Assembly (NCBI GenBank): GCA_944353735.1
Contig: CALVPU010000284.1
Span: 1 to 16,651 of the forward strand
DNA length: 16,651 nt
From: an uncultured Eubacteriales bacterium
GTDB taxonomy: Bacteria; Bacillota; Clostridia; Christensenellales; Aristaeellaceae
Direction: 5' to 3'
Under the pieces are notes generated by a model that was not told the origin of the DNA, did no database searches, and saw only the letters and a list, made by a program, of their open reading frames with translations. Positions 6,963 through 13,043 of this stretch are shown piece by piece (positions within the stretch are counted from its first letter, which is position 1; every line of letters starts with the position of its first letter). The translations under genes and the position numbers were made by a program.

Positions 6963-6980
6963 ACATGCGCATGGTATAAT
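6952..6980 (+). promoter_or_regulatory. Putative promoter of the metal-binding lipoprotein gene
   Basis: Consensus TATAAT (6975-6980) has TTGTCT (6952-6957) 17 bases upstream. The -35 box falls in the terminator tail of the previous unit. A GGGAGG site (6999-7004) follows, five bases before ATG 7010. Confidence 0.65.
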
Positions 6981-7009
6981 GTAAGCCAATTCTTTTTCGG
7001 GAGGCGTTC

Positions 7010-7975
7010 ATGAAGACAGGAAAAAAGCGCCTGCTGGCCCTGATAACGGCGTTGGTACTGCTATTGAGCGGATGCACGCCGAGCGCGACGGCGCCGGAAG
7101 CGGAAGGCGCGCAGGAAACCGTGATCTATGCGACGTTTTATCCGATATATGCGCTTGCTGACATGATCGTTGGCGATGCGCCAGACGTCACGCTGCACTG
7201 CCTCGTGCAGCCGCAGGACGGTTGCCTGCGGGCATACGATCTGTCAGACTGGGATCTTTACCTGCTGGGCTATTCTGCCGACCTGGTTATCTGCGGTGGA
7301 CGCGGTCTTGAACGCTTCGAAGCGCGGCTGCAGGCACTGTCGGAACAGATGGGCTTTCCGCTGGTCACGGCGTTGAGCGGGTTAACGCTGTATCAGGACG
7401 ATGTGGAAACAAACGAGGAATCAACGCACTTCGAGGGCGCCAACCCGCACCTATACATGTCGATAGATGGCGCGATGGCGATCGCCGAGAACCTTGCAGC
7501 TGCGCTAAGTGCGTTGGATGCTGTGCACGCGGACGATTACCGAACCCATTTGGCAGAAACGCTGGCACGTTTGGAAGCGTTGAAATCGCAGATTTATGAA
7601 CAGACTTCGGTCTTTTCCGGTCGGAAAGTTGCTGTTTTGAACGAGACTTTGGTCTATGTTGCGCAGGATTACGGCTTGGAAATCGCGGCGACGGTCATTC
7701 GCGAGAGCGGCGAACGGCTGTATGACCGGCAGTTAGATGACTGCCTCGAAGCGCTGGCGCAGAGCGGCGCAAAGGTCGTACTGCTGGAGATGCAGGCGCC
7801 GCAGCCATTCGTACAGGAATTGGAAGCCGCTGGATATGCGGTTGCCAAGCTCAACGTGCTGTCCACGCTCGGTGAATCGGATGGTGCGCAGGGCTACTTT
7901 GACGCTCAGCTCGCGAATGCTTCCGCGGTATCGGAAGCGTTCGCGAGCATAGAAAGCGAGGGGGGCATGCCGTGA
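7010..7975 (+). CDS. ZnuA/TroA-family metal ABC transporter substrate-binding lipoprotein
   Basis: The 321-residue exported protein has a signal MKTGKKRLLA, a hydrophobic core and lipobox LLSGC (C22). The family fold is suggested by YATFYPIYALADMIVGD, ADLVICGGRGLERF, GANPHLYMSIDGAMAIAENLA and YGLEIAATVIRESGE. These proteins bind Zn, Mn or similar metals outside the membrane and pass them to an ABC permease. H147 of NPH is the conserved second ligand. The usual first His (PHxYEP) is replaced by CLRAYD at 72-77, and the usual third His is N211 in VLNET. Metal specificity may therefore differ or be lost. No permease or ATPase gene is nearby. Its TTT and TTG codons give the gene a somewhat lower GC than its neighbours. 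Confidence 0.8.
   Translation: MKTGKKRLLALITALVLLLSGCTPSATAPEAEGAQETVIYATFYPIYALADMIVGDAPDVTLHCLVQPQDGCLRAYDLSDWDLYLLGYSADLVICGGRGLERFEARLQALSEQMGFPLVTALSGLTLYQDDVETNEESTHFEGANPHLYMSIDGAMAIAENLAAALSALDAVHADDYRTHLAETLARLEALKSQIYEQTSVFSGRKVAVLNETLVYVAQDYGLEIAATVIRESGERLYDRQLDDCLEALAQSGAKVVLLEMQAPQPFVQELEAAGYAVAKLNVLSTLGESDGAQGYFDAQLANASAVSEAFASIESEGGMP
7602..7613 (+). repeat. Second copy of the AGAC-TTCG-GTCT hairpin, inside the lipoprotein gene
   Basis: This 12-mer is identical to the one at 6925-6936 in the upstream terminator, and a near copy, AGACTTTGGTCT, follows at 7644-7655. AGACCAAAGTCT at 15050-15061 is the reverse complement of that near copy, and the 10-base core GACTTCGGTC also occurs at 1051-1060. 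Whether this is a short interspersed hairpin repeat or coincidence is unresolved. Confidence 0.4.
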
Positions 7976-8421
7976 AAGAAGTCGTTATTTATACCGATGG
8001 TGCGTGTTCTGGCAACCCCGGTCCGGGCGGCTGGGGCGCCATGTTGATCTACAAGGACATTCGCCTCGAGCTTTCCGGGTATGAGGCACACACCACGAAC
8101 AACCGCATGGAACTGCTGGCGCCGATCGAAGCGCTGTCGCGCTTGAAGGAACCGTGCGAAGTGCGCGTCTATTCCGACAGCGCCTATCTCGTCAATGCCT
8201 TTCGCCAGCGCTGGTTGGAGAACTGGGTGCGCCGCAACTGGATCAAGAGCGACAAGAAACCCGTGGAGAACCAGGATCTTTGGAAGGAACTCCTGCGCTT
8301 TGCGCAGATGCATCGAATCCAGTGGATCAAGGTCAAGGGCCACGCTGACAATCCGTTCAACAACCGCTGCGATGAACTCGCGACGGGCGAAATCAAGCGT
8401 CACCGGCTCGAGAGTCGGTGA
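7972..8421 (+). CDS. rnhA: Ribonuclease HI
   Basis: RNase HI cuts the RNA strand of RNA-DNA hybrids and clears R-loops and primers. The 149-residue protein has the full active site: D9 in YTDGACSGNPGPGGWG, E47 in NNRMEL, D69 in VYSDSAY, H124 in KVKGHADN and D134 in NRCDELA. Length and motif spacing match typical bacterial RNase HI. It begins at GTG 7972, overlapping the TGA of the lipoprotein gene by four bases, with a G-rich site (AGGGGGG) just upstream. It is therefore translationally coupled to an unrelated gene. The gene is convergent with the recombinase gene. Confidence 0.97.
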   Translation: MKEVVIYTDGACSGNPGPGGWGAMLIYKDIRLELSGYEAHTTNNRMELLAPIEALSRLKEPCEVRVYSDSAYLVNAFRQRWLENWVRRNWIKSDKKPVENQDLWKELLRFAQMHRIQWIKVKGHADNPFNNRCDELATGEIKRHRLESR

Positions 8422-8426
8422 CGCTT
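8395..8426. terminator. Perfect 11-bp hairpin across the rnhA stop codon
   Basis: AAGCGTCACCG (8395-8405) pairs perfectly with CGGTGACGCTT (8416-8426) around a ten-base loop, and the stop codon lies in the 3' arm. No T-run follows on the plus strand and only a broken one on the minus strand. It may block exonucleases or weaken readthrough from both sides. Confidence 0.5.
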
Positions 8427-8493
8427 AGTCCTGCGACGTCGGCCCGACGCCAAGGCGTGGTTCGCGGCCTTCGCGAATGCGCTTCGTCCCAAA

Positions 8494-9555
8494 TCACTCC
8501 GGCTTTTGCGCATCATCGCGCAGCCGGACTTTTTTTGCCGCCAAGCGACGGCGATCATCGCTCATTGCCGCGTAGTGGCGGCGCGTGGTATTGACGTCGG
8601 TATGCCCGAGCACGTCGGCGACCAGGTAGATATCGCCCGTTTCGTGATAGAGGTTCGTGCCAAAGGTCGAGCGCAGTTTGTGCGGGCTCAGGTGTTTCTT
8701 GAGTGGCGCGGCGAGCTGCGCATACTTTTTGACCATGACCTGAACGGCGCGCACCGAGATCCTGCGGCTTTGCAGTGACAGGAAGAGCGCGTCTTCGTCG
8801 CCTTCGCGCGCGACCATTTCCCTGCGCGCGGTCAGATAGCGCCGCAGTACATCTGCGACCTCGTCGGGGAAGTAGAGGATCGCCTGGTTTCCGCCCTTGC
8901 GCGTGATCAGAAAGCCGTTGATCGAAAAGTCAATGTCGCTGATGTTCAGACCAACCAGCTCGCTGACGCGGATGCCCGTGCCAAGAAAGAGCGTCAGAAT
9001 GGCAAGGTCGCGCAGCTTCGTGTGCTCGTTGTAGCGCCGTTGGCGTTCGGGGAGCCCTTCACCGCTCTCCACGGCATCGAGCATGCGCGCCACCTCGTCA
9101 ATTTCCAGACGTATGATCGGTCGGTCGTGGCGTTTGGGCATATCCACCAATTTGCTGACGTCGGATTTGACATATTCGTTCTTAAACAAGAATTCATAAA
9201 AGCTTCTCAGGGATGAAAGCTTGCGCATTTTACCGAGCTCGGCATTTGTGCGTTCGGCGTCGTCCTTGACGTAGTAGCTCAGGTAGTCGAGATAGGTGCG
9301 GATATCGCGCGCCGTCACGCGGTCAAAATCGACTTCGGAGAGGAGCTCGACCGGCTTATCGGCAAACTTGGGCACTTCGGAAACGAGGAAGTCGCAGAAC
9401 ATTTTCAGATCACAGACATAGGCGTAGCGCGTCATAGGCTGCGTTGTCGCGTCGATCGCCTGAATGAATTCCGCGCAGACGCCGGGAAGCTGCTTGAGCA
9501 CGTCGCGCGTCAGCAGCAGCAAATCTCGGGCGCGCTGTTCGGCATAGGTGGGCAT
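8494..9555 (-). CDS. Tyrosine recombinase (XerC/XerD/phage-integrase family)
   Basis: The 353-residue recombinase has an N-terminal SAM-like core-binding domain (about 25-135) and a catalytic domain holding R196 (GTGIRVSEL), K220 (TRKGGNQ), H292 and R295 (SPHKLRSTF), H318 (LGHTDVNTTRRHY) and nucleophile Y328. All catalytic residues are intact. It would cut and rejoin DNA through a 3' phosphotyrosine. It is longer than typical XerC/XerD (about 300), mainly because of an N-terminal extension. GGAGG lies five bases before ATG 9555. No flanking attachment repeats, excisionase or phage genes are visible, so a chromosomal, Xer-like role is more likely than integration, but the exact subfamily is undecided. 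Confidence 0.9.
   Translation of the reverse strand: MPTYAEQRARDLLLLTRDVLKQLPGVCAEFIQAIDATTQPMTRYAYVCDLKMFCDFLVSEVPKFADKPVELLSEVDFDRVTARDIRTYLDYLSYYVKDDAERTNAELGKMRKLSSLRSFYEFLFKNEYVKSDVSKLVDMPKRHDRPIIRLEIDEVARMLDAVESGEGLPERQRRYNEHTKLRDLAILTLFLGTGIRVSELVGLNISDIDFSINGFLITRKGGNQAILYFPDEVADVLRRYLTARREMVAREGDEDALFLSLQSRRISVRAVQVMVKKYAQLAAPLKKHLSPHKLRSTFGTNLYHETGDIYLVADVLGHTDVNTTRRHYAAMSDDRRRLAAKKVRLRDDAQKPE
8498..8536 (+). terminator. Intrinsic terminator of rnhA inside the recombinase 3' end
   Basis: TCCGGC (8498-8503) pairs with GCCGGA (8523-8528), with an inner GCGC/GCGC pair, and seven T residues follow at 8530-8536. It lies within the last codons of the convergent recombinase gene, where the T-run is read as Lys codons. 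Confidence 0.75.
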
Positions 9556-9633
9556 GTGGACCTCCGCGCCGCAAAGGCGGCATATCTTTTCGCAAAAGCT
9601 GTCTTTAACGCATAGATTTAGGATGAGGAAAGC

Positions 9634-9665
9634 GTCGCCGCAGACATACTTCCCCCTGCGGCGAC
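9634..9665 (-). terminator. Nine-pair hairpin between the Cys-rich gene and the recombinase gene
   Basis: GTCGCCGCA (9634-9642) pairs with TGCGGCGAC (9657-9665) just after the stop of the 80-aa gene. In transcript direction it is followed only by GCTTTCC, so it would be a weak terminator or an RNA-stabilising hairpin. Confidence 0.45.
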
Positions 9666-9672
9666 TGACTGT

Positions 9673-9915
9673 TCAGGATTTTTTCAGTCTTTCCACCAAG
9701 GCCTCCAGATCCTCGAGCTTCGAGCCGAACTCTTCCAGCCCGGTTCCATCGTCGATGATCTCATCGATCTCAATGGCGTTGTAATCCGCGCCGCTGCGAA
9801 CGCACTTCATGCAGTTGTCGCAGATCTTCGTCGGATCGAGGTCGCAGAGATTGCACTGCCCGCAATCGTCGCAGACCTTCCCCTCTTCGAGGACGCACAT
9901 CCTTCGCTCGCGCAT
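9673..9915 (-). CDS. Small Cys-rich protein, probable metal-binding, unknown function
   Basis: The 80-residue protein has a Cys block in its first half and an acidic, helical second half (DEIIDDGTGLEEFGSKLEDL). The block is C15-x2-C18-x2-C21-x2-C24, then C32-x2-C35-x2-C38, with the motif CD-x-C at the head of each part and C7 outside. The spacing fits zinc or Fe-S binding, but it is not a standard ferredoxin because neither block ends in CxxxC(P). AAGGAGG (9932-9926) lies ten bases before ATG 9915, and a consensus -10 box lies further upstream, so the gene looks real and separately promoted. It may be read together with the downstream recombinase gene. I do not recognise the family. Confidence 0.75.
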   Translation of the reverse strand: MRERRMCVLEEGKVCDDCGQCNLCDLDPTKICDNCMKCVRSGADYNAIEIDEIIDDGTGLEEFGSKLEDLEALVERLKKS

Positions 9916-9945
9916 TGCGCGTCCGCCTCCTTTTCAACGCATCCC

Positions 9946-9974
9946 ATTATACCGCGGAAAGCGCCGCTTTGCAA
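9946..9974 (-). promoter_or_regulatory. Putative promoter of the 80-aa Cys-rich gene
   Basis: On the minus strand, TTGCAA (9974-9969) and consensus TATAAT (9951-9946) are 17 bases apart. The site lies just past the stop of the upstream DUF6062-type gene. Confidence 0.6.
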
Positions 9975-9980
9975 GCCTTG

Positions 9981-10733
9981 TCAGGCGTCGATGGCCTGCT
10001 CGCGCAACTTGTTGATCGAGCGCTTGACGGCGTCGCGGCTGTTGCCCCACGGCTTATCCTCGTTGCGATAGTCGAACTTGAGCGTAAACCACTCGATTTC
10101 CTTTTCCAAGCGCTCAAAGTTCTCAATTTCCAGATCTACGAGCGTATCGACGAACTGCTTCAGCCGTTCGCCGGACAGGTGTGCGGGCGCCATCTCCAGC
10201 GCGGCGCGATAGTGTTTCAGGCACATGCCCTTCGATTTCGCAAACAGCGCCGGAAACTCCGCCTCGTGCTTGTACATGTAGAGCAGCGTGTAGATGTAGC
10301 GCTCCATGTTGTCCGCGAGGCGCTCGCACATCACGCAGCGACCGCTGATTCCCTCGAGTTCGCCGGCGGTCTCGACCACGCCCGCACCCTTCTTGGGACC
10401 GATGCGCTTGTAGATCGGTTTGCCTGCCTCCTCCGCTGCCGCCGCTTTCATGCGCTTGGCATGTTCGCCCAGCGCCCGCAGCGTTTCCTTGAGGTGCGTG
10501 TGCGTCATCAGACCAAGTCCCAGACGATTGCCCGCGTCGTAGAGCTGGCGAAAGTGCCTTGCGCAGAAGCCTTTCTGGTTAACTTCAATGCGCTGATCCG
10601 GCTCCATGACCGATTCGCCCAGGAAATAGTTGACGTTCGCCGCTTCGACCTTGGCATTGAGCAGGCAGAGCGGACACTCGCAGTCCTCGCGATAGGCTTC
10701 CCAGACCGGCGCAGTATCAATGTGCTGCTTCAA
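9981..10733 (-). CDS. DUF6062-type protein with duplicated Cys/His modules
   Basis: The 250-residue soluble protein appears to contain two copies of a putative zinc module. Copy one has C20-x2-C23 (ECPLC) and C57-x2-H60 (KGFCARHFRQL). Copy two has C133-x2-C136 (RCVMCERL) and C171-x2-H174 (KGMCLKHYRAA). The arrangement and the KGxCxxHxR signature match my recollection of the uncharacterised DUF6062 family of Clostridia. The start is TTG 10733, because GGAGGG (10746-10741) lies seven bases upstream and the protein begins MKQHIDTAPVWEAY. Its own promoter and the hairpin upstream suggest a separate transcript from the zinc-ribbon and J-protein genes. The function is unknown. Confidence 0.82.
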   Translation of the reverse strand: MKQHIDTAPVWEAYREDCECPLCLLNAKVEAANVNYFLGESVMEPDQRIEVNQKGFCARHFRQLYDAGNRLGLGLMTHTHLKETLRALGEHAKRMKAAAAEEAGKPIYKRIGPKKGAGVVETAGELEGISGRCVMCERLADNMERYIYTLLYMYKHEAEFPALFAKSKGMCLKHYRAALEMAPAHLSGERLKQFVDTLVDLEIENFERLEKEIEWFTLKFDYRNEDKPWGNSRDAVKRSINKLREQAIDA

Positions 10734-10777
10734 GTTTGTTCCCTCCAGACGCAGGCAAAGCTTCGGTTTCCGTTTCT

Positions 10778-10807
10778 ATTGTAGCAGATTTTTTGCCAAA
10801 ATGCAAA
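10778..10807 (-). promoter_or_regulatory. Putative promoter of the DUF6062-type gene
   Basis: On the minus strand, TTTGCA (10807-10802) and TACAAT (10783-10778) are 18 bases apart, about 45 bp before the TTG start. Confidence 0.55.
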
Positions 10808-10851
10808 TCCTATCGCCGCGCCGGTACAGCGCAGGCGTCCAGACATGCGCA

Positions 10852-10879
10852 AAGAGGCGAAGGTCCTGCCCCGCCTCTT
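10852..10879 (-). terminator. Probable terminator after the zinc-ribbon gene
   Basis: AAGAGGCG (10852-10859) pairs perfectly with CGCCTCTT (10872-10879), 11 bp beyond the stop codon at 10891. Only a short T-run follows in the minus-strand transcript, so strength is uncertain. Confidence 0.5.
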
Positions 10880-10890
10880 CATTTTATGCC

Positions 10891-11304
10891 TTATGCCTTC
10901 TTGCGGAACGAATGCCGGCACTTGCCGCAGGTCACCGTCACCTCTCCGACGTTGCGCGGCAGGCGCAGGAGCGTGTGGCATTCCGGGCATTTGAAATACT
11001 TGTACTTGCGCGCGTTCTTCAGCCGGACGAATGCCTGCGAGAGCTTCGTCTTTGCGGCGGCGCGCATTTTCAGGTACTTTTGATTCTCCGCATACCGCTT
11101 TTCCAAATTTTTGGAAAACATCCGGAAAAGAAGCCAGATATAGACCGCCAGCGAGAGGAAATTGAGCACCCAACTGCCAGTAAACGACGAGACGAGCATC
11201 AGCACCAGCGCGACGATCAGAATCGCGAAGGAGAGCTCGTCGGGACCATTCCGCCCCGTCATGAAGCGGCGCAGACCGCTCTTGATCTTTTCCCAGAATG
11301 ACAT
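10891..11304 (-). CDS. Membrane protein with two helices and a cytoplasmic zinc ribbon
   Basis: The 137-residue protein begins with a basic segment (MSFWEKIKSGLRRFMTGR). Two hydrophobic helices follow at about 24-40 and 45-62, then a basic linker. The C-terminal zinc ribbon has C106-x2-C109 (KCPECHTLLRLPR) and C126-x2-C129 (VTCGKCRHSF). The LRLPRNVGEVTVTCGKC layout resembles zinc ribbons that bind nucleic acid or proteins, but no partner is identifiable. GAGGAG (11317-11312) lies seven bases before ATG 11304. The gene starts 29 bp after the J-protein gene, so it is almost certainly in the same operon. I infer a membrane-bound adaptor for that J-protein from context alone. Confidence 0.82.
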   Translation of the reverse strand: MSFWEKIKSGLRRFMTGRNGPDELSFAILIVALVLMLVSSFTGSWVLNFLSLAVYIWLLFRMFSKNLEKRYAENQKYLKMRAAAKTKLSQAFVRLKNARKYKYFKCPECHTLLRLPRNVGEVTVTCGKCRHSFRKKA

Positions 11305-11333
11305 GTCATCAGCTCCTCATAGAATTGCGCCGG

Positions 11334-12083
11334 TCAGCAGTAGTACATGCCGCCGTAGTAGCGCCCAGTTCCACAGCAGCCGTTGCACAGGCAGGAACAC
11401 AGCACCTGACTCAGGCAGCAGATGGCGCAGGGATTGCCGCAGATTGCAGACGGGATGTCAAACCCGCGCTGTTCGCCGCTGCTCTGATAGAAGTGGCTGC
11501 TGCCCTCAAGGCGGCTGAGCAGCGCTCGATACTCAAAGTTGTTCGGGTCCATGCTCACCGCCTGCCGCGCGTAGTTGAGCGCGGCAATGCGATTGCCCAG
11601 TCCGAAATTGGCGGCGCCCGCAAGGTAGTACCACTCTGCGGTGCGGTCGCTCATTTCCTCGAGCAGGTGCAGTGCCTCCTGGTAGTGGCGCGCCTGAATG
11701 TAGTTGCGCACCGCCTGCATCCGCGGCGAGGACGACGAATATCCGCCGCTCGTCTGTCGTCCGTATCCGCCGTATCCGCCATAGCCGCCATAACCGGAAT
11801 AATCACCGTAGCCGGAATTTCCATACCCGCCGTACCCGGACGAGCCATAGGAACTTCCATAGCCGGCGCTTTGCCCCTGACGGGCTTGTCCGGACGCGCC
11901 TTCGCGGCGCATCTTCATGATCGTCGCGTACGCCTCGTTGATCTCCTTCATCCGCGCCTCTGCGGCGGCAGAGCCGTTGTTGACGTCGGGATGATATTTC
12001 TTCGCGAGCTCGCGGTACGCCTTCTTGATTTCGTCCTCGGACGCGCTGGATGGTACACCCAAGACGCGATACGGATCCTGCAT
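11334..12083 (-). CDS. J-domain protein with Gly/Tyr-rich linker, TPR-like region and Cys-rich tail
   Basis: The 249-residue co-chaperone has an N-terminal J domain (about 1-60, HPD at 31-33), which stimulates Hsp70 ATPase. A Gly/Tyr/Ser-rich low-complexity linker spans about 74-115. A TPR-like helical region follows (YIQARHYQEALHLLEEM, AEWYYLAGAANFGLGN). The C-terminal 35 residues hold ten Cys, including two CC pairs. It lacks the zinc-finger and client domains of canonical DnaJ, so it is a specialised J-protein. I chose ATG 12083, with AAAGGAG seven bases upstream; a longer reading from 12143 has no such site and lies inside the upstream gene. Start and upstream stop share a base (TAATG), which implies translational coupling to the DUF5685-type gene. 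A dnaK lies just upstream and is the obvious partner. Confidence 0.88.
   Translation of the reverse strand: MQDPYRVLGVPSSASEDEIKKAYRELAKKYHPDVNNGSAAAEARMKEINEAYATIMKMRREGASGQARQGQSAGYGSSYGSSGYGGYGNSGYGDYSGYGGYGGYGGYGRQTSGGYSSSSPRMQAVRNYIQARHYQEALHLLEEMSDRTAEWYYLAGAANFGLGNRIAALNYARQAVSMDPNNFEYRALLSRLEGSSHFYQSSGEQRGFDIPSAICGNPCAICCLSQVLCSCLCNGCCGTGRYYGGMYYC
11739..11864 (-). repeat. Imperfect short tandem repeat encoding the Gly/Tyr linker
   Basis: The DNA consists of degenerate nine-base units of the type TATCCGCCG/TAGCCGCCA (plus strand) that encode repeats of GGY. Such tracts can change length by slippage in steps that keep the reading frame. Confidence 0.7.
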
Positions 12084-12931
12084 TATTCTTCTCCTTTGCT
12101 GTCGGCCTCTCGTTTCTTCTGGATCTGCACGTAGCGGCTCCACACGCCGGAATAGAGCACGTTGCGGATCAGGTCGGCGTCCTGCACGATCGGCAGGCGT
12201 TCAAATTCCTGCGTGCAGTCGGCGACCATCATCGTCAGGGCGTCCTTGCACATCGCCTCAAAATCCGGTCGATCGCGAAACGGCTTGAGCGGATTGAAGC
12301 GGTTGCGGCGCACGTCTCCGGGAAGGTCCTCATAAGCATCCATCAGGTAGATGAAGCGCCCCAATCCATCGCCCATGACGCGCAGCGATTCTGACCAGTA
12401 TCCACCGCCATGACAGAAGAGCTCGCCGAGCATCTTGCCCGTGCTGTTGACCGGCGCGTCGATATCGCCGGGCGGGCGCGATTCGATTGCGTGAATCTCG
12501 CGCAGCCATGTCTCGATCGCAGCGCACTTGTCGGGATAGAGCGACGCGACGTCGCGATAGCGGCGGCGCAGCAGGCGCGCCTGCGCGCGCGCAGGCGCGC
12601 TGTGCTCGTCGCGCCAGTTGTCCAGCGCCTTGTGATAGGCCAGCGCGACGTTCATGTCCGCGGCGTATTCCAGCGGCGCGCTCACGGCGTAGGGATGCAC
12701 GCGGAGCGGGTGCGTCGGGCAGCGCTCCACTCCCCGCTCCTCATCCGGCTCGTCGATGGCCATCCGAAGGATTCCGAGAAACGTCAGGTCATAGCTGAGC
12801 GTTGCGGCGCCGATCCAACCGTGACGCTGCCGGAGCACGCGGCACAAACCGCAATACACGGCGCGAAAGCGCGCCCTTTGCTCGTCGCTTAGCGCGGATT
12901 GATTGGGAACGATATAGCCGAACAATGTCAT
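12083..12931 (-). CDS. DUF5685-type protein, possible isoprenoid-synthase-like all-alpha fold
   Basis: The 282-residue protein starts MTLFGYIVPNQ and carries AVYCGLCRVL and TLSYDLTFLGIL. I associate this pattern with the uncharacterised DUF5685 family, whose members usually start MFGY. Later segments are AYHKALDNWRDE (D104, D108) and IYLMDAYEDLPGDVRRNRFNPL (D198, D202, D206). The two DxxxD motifs recall squalene/phytoene synthases, although this similarity is by eye only. Cys residues at 27, 30 and 71 could bind metal. GGAGGGGG lies just before ATG 12931, with unusually short spacing, and a consensus -10 is about 30 bp upstream. It heads an operon with the J-protein and zinc-ribbon genes. Its biochemical role is unknown. 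Confidence 0.8.
   Translation of the reverse strand: MTLFGYIVPNQSALSDEQRARFRAVYCGLCRVLRQRHGWIGAATLSYDLTFLGILRMAIDEPDEERGVERCPTHPLRVHPYAVSAPLEYAADMNVALAYHKALDNWRDEHSAPARAQARLLRRRYRDVASLYPDKCAAIETWLREIHAIESRPPGDIDAPVNSTGKMLGELFCHGGGYWSESLRVMGDGLGRFIYLMDAYEDLPGDVRRNRFNPLKPFRDRPDFEAMCKDALTMMVADCTQEFERLPIVQDADLIRNVLYSGVWSRYVQIQKKREADSKGEE
12575..12600. repeat. Perfect 26-bp GC-only-core palindrome inside the DUF5685-type gene
   Basis: The 13-base half GCGCGCCTGCGCG is followed by its exact reverse complement. It encodes part of an Ala/Arg-rich stretch (APARAQAR, about residues 111-119). In RNA or single-stranded DNA it would form a very stable hairpin, or several shifted ones. Confidence 0.8.
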
Positions 12932-12957
12932 TCCCCCTCCGCGTTCATCATATTGCT

Positions 12958-12963
12958 ATTATA
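12958..12963 (-). promoter_or_regulatory. Candidate -10 box of the DUF5685/J-protein/zinc-ribbon operon
   Basis: Consensus TATAAT on the minus strand lies 27 bp before the start codon at 12931. No convincing -35 box is found at 16-18 bases. No strong terminator lies between dnaK and this point (only a six-pair CGAAGG/CCTTCG hairpin without a T-run), so readthrough from dnaK is possible. Confidence 0.45.
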
Positions 12964-13043
12964 TCGTGCAATTGTAAACGCCATATCAATTTTCCGGGGG
13001 AATCCGAAGGCGAAATTCAGATTTTACCTTCGCGCAGGTCGTG

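Noticed and set aside
8494..9555. Integrase of a mobile element or prophage
   Set aside because: No attachment-site repeats, tRNA gene, excisionase, repressor or phage genes are visible, and its flanks are housekeeping genes.
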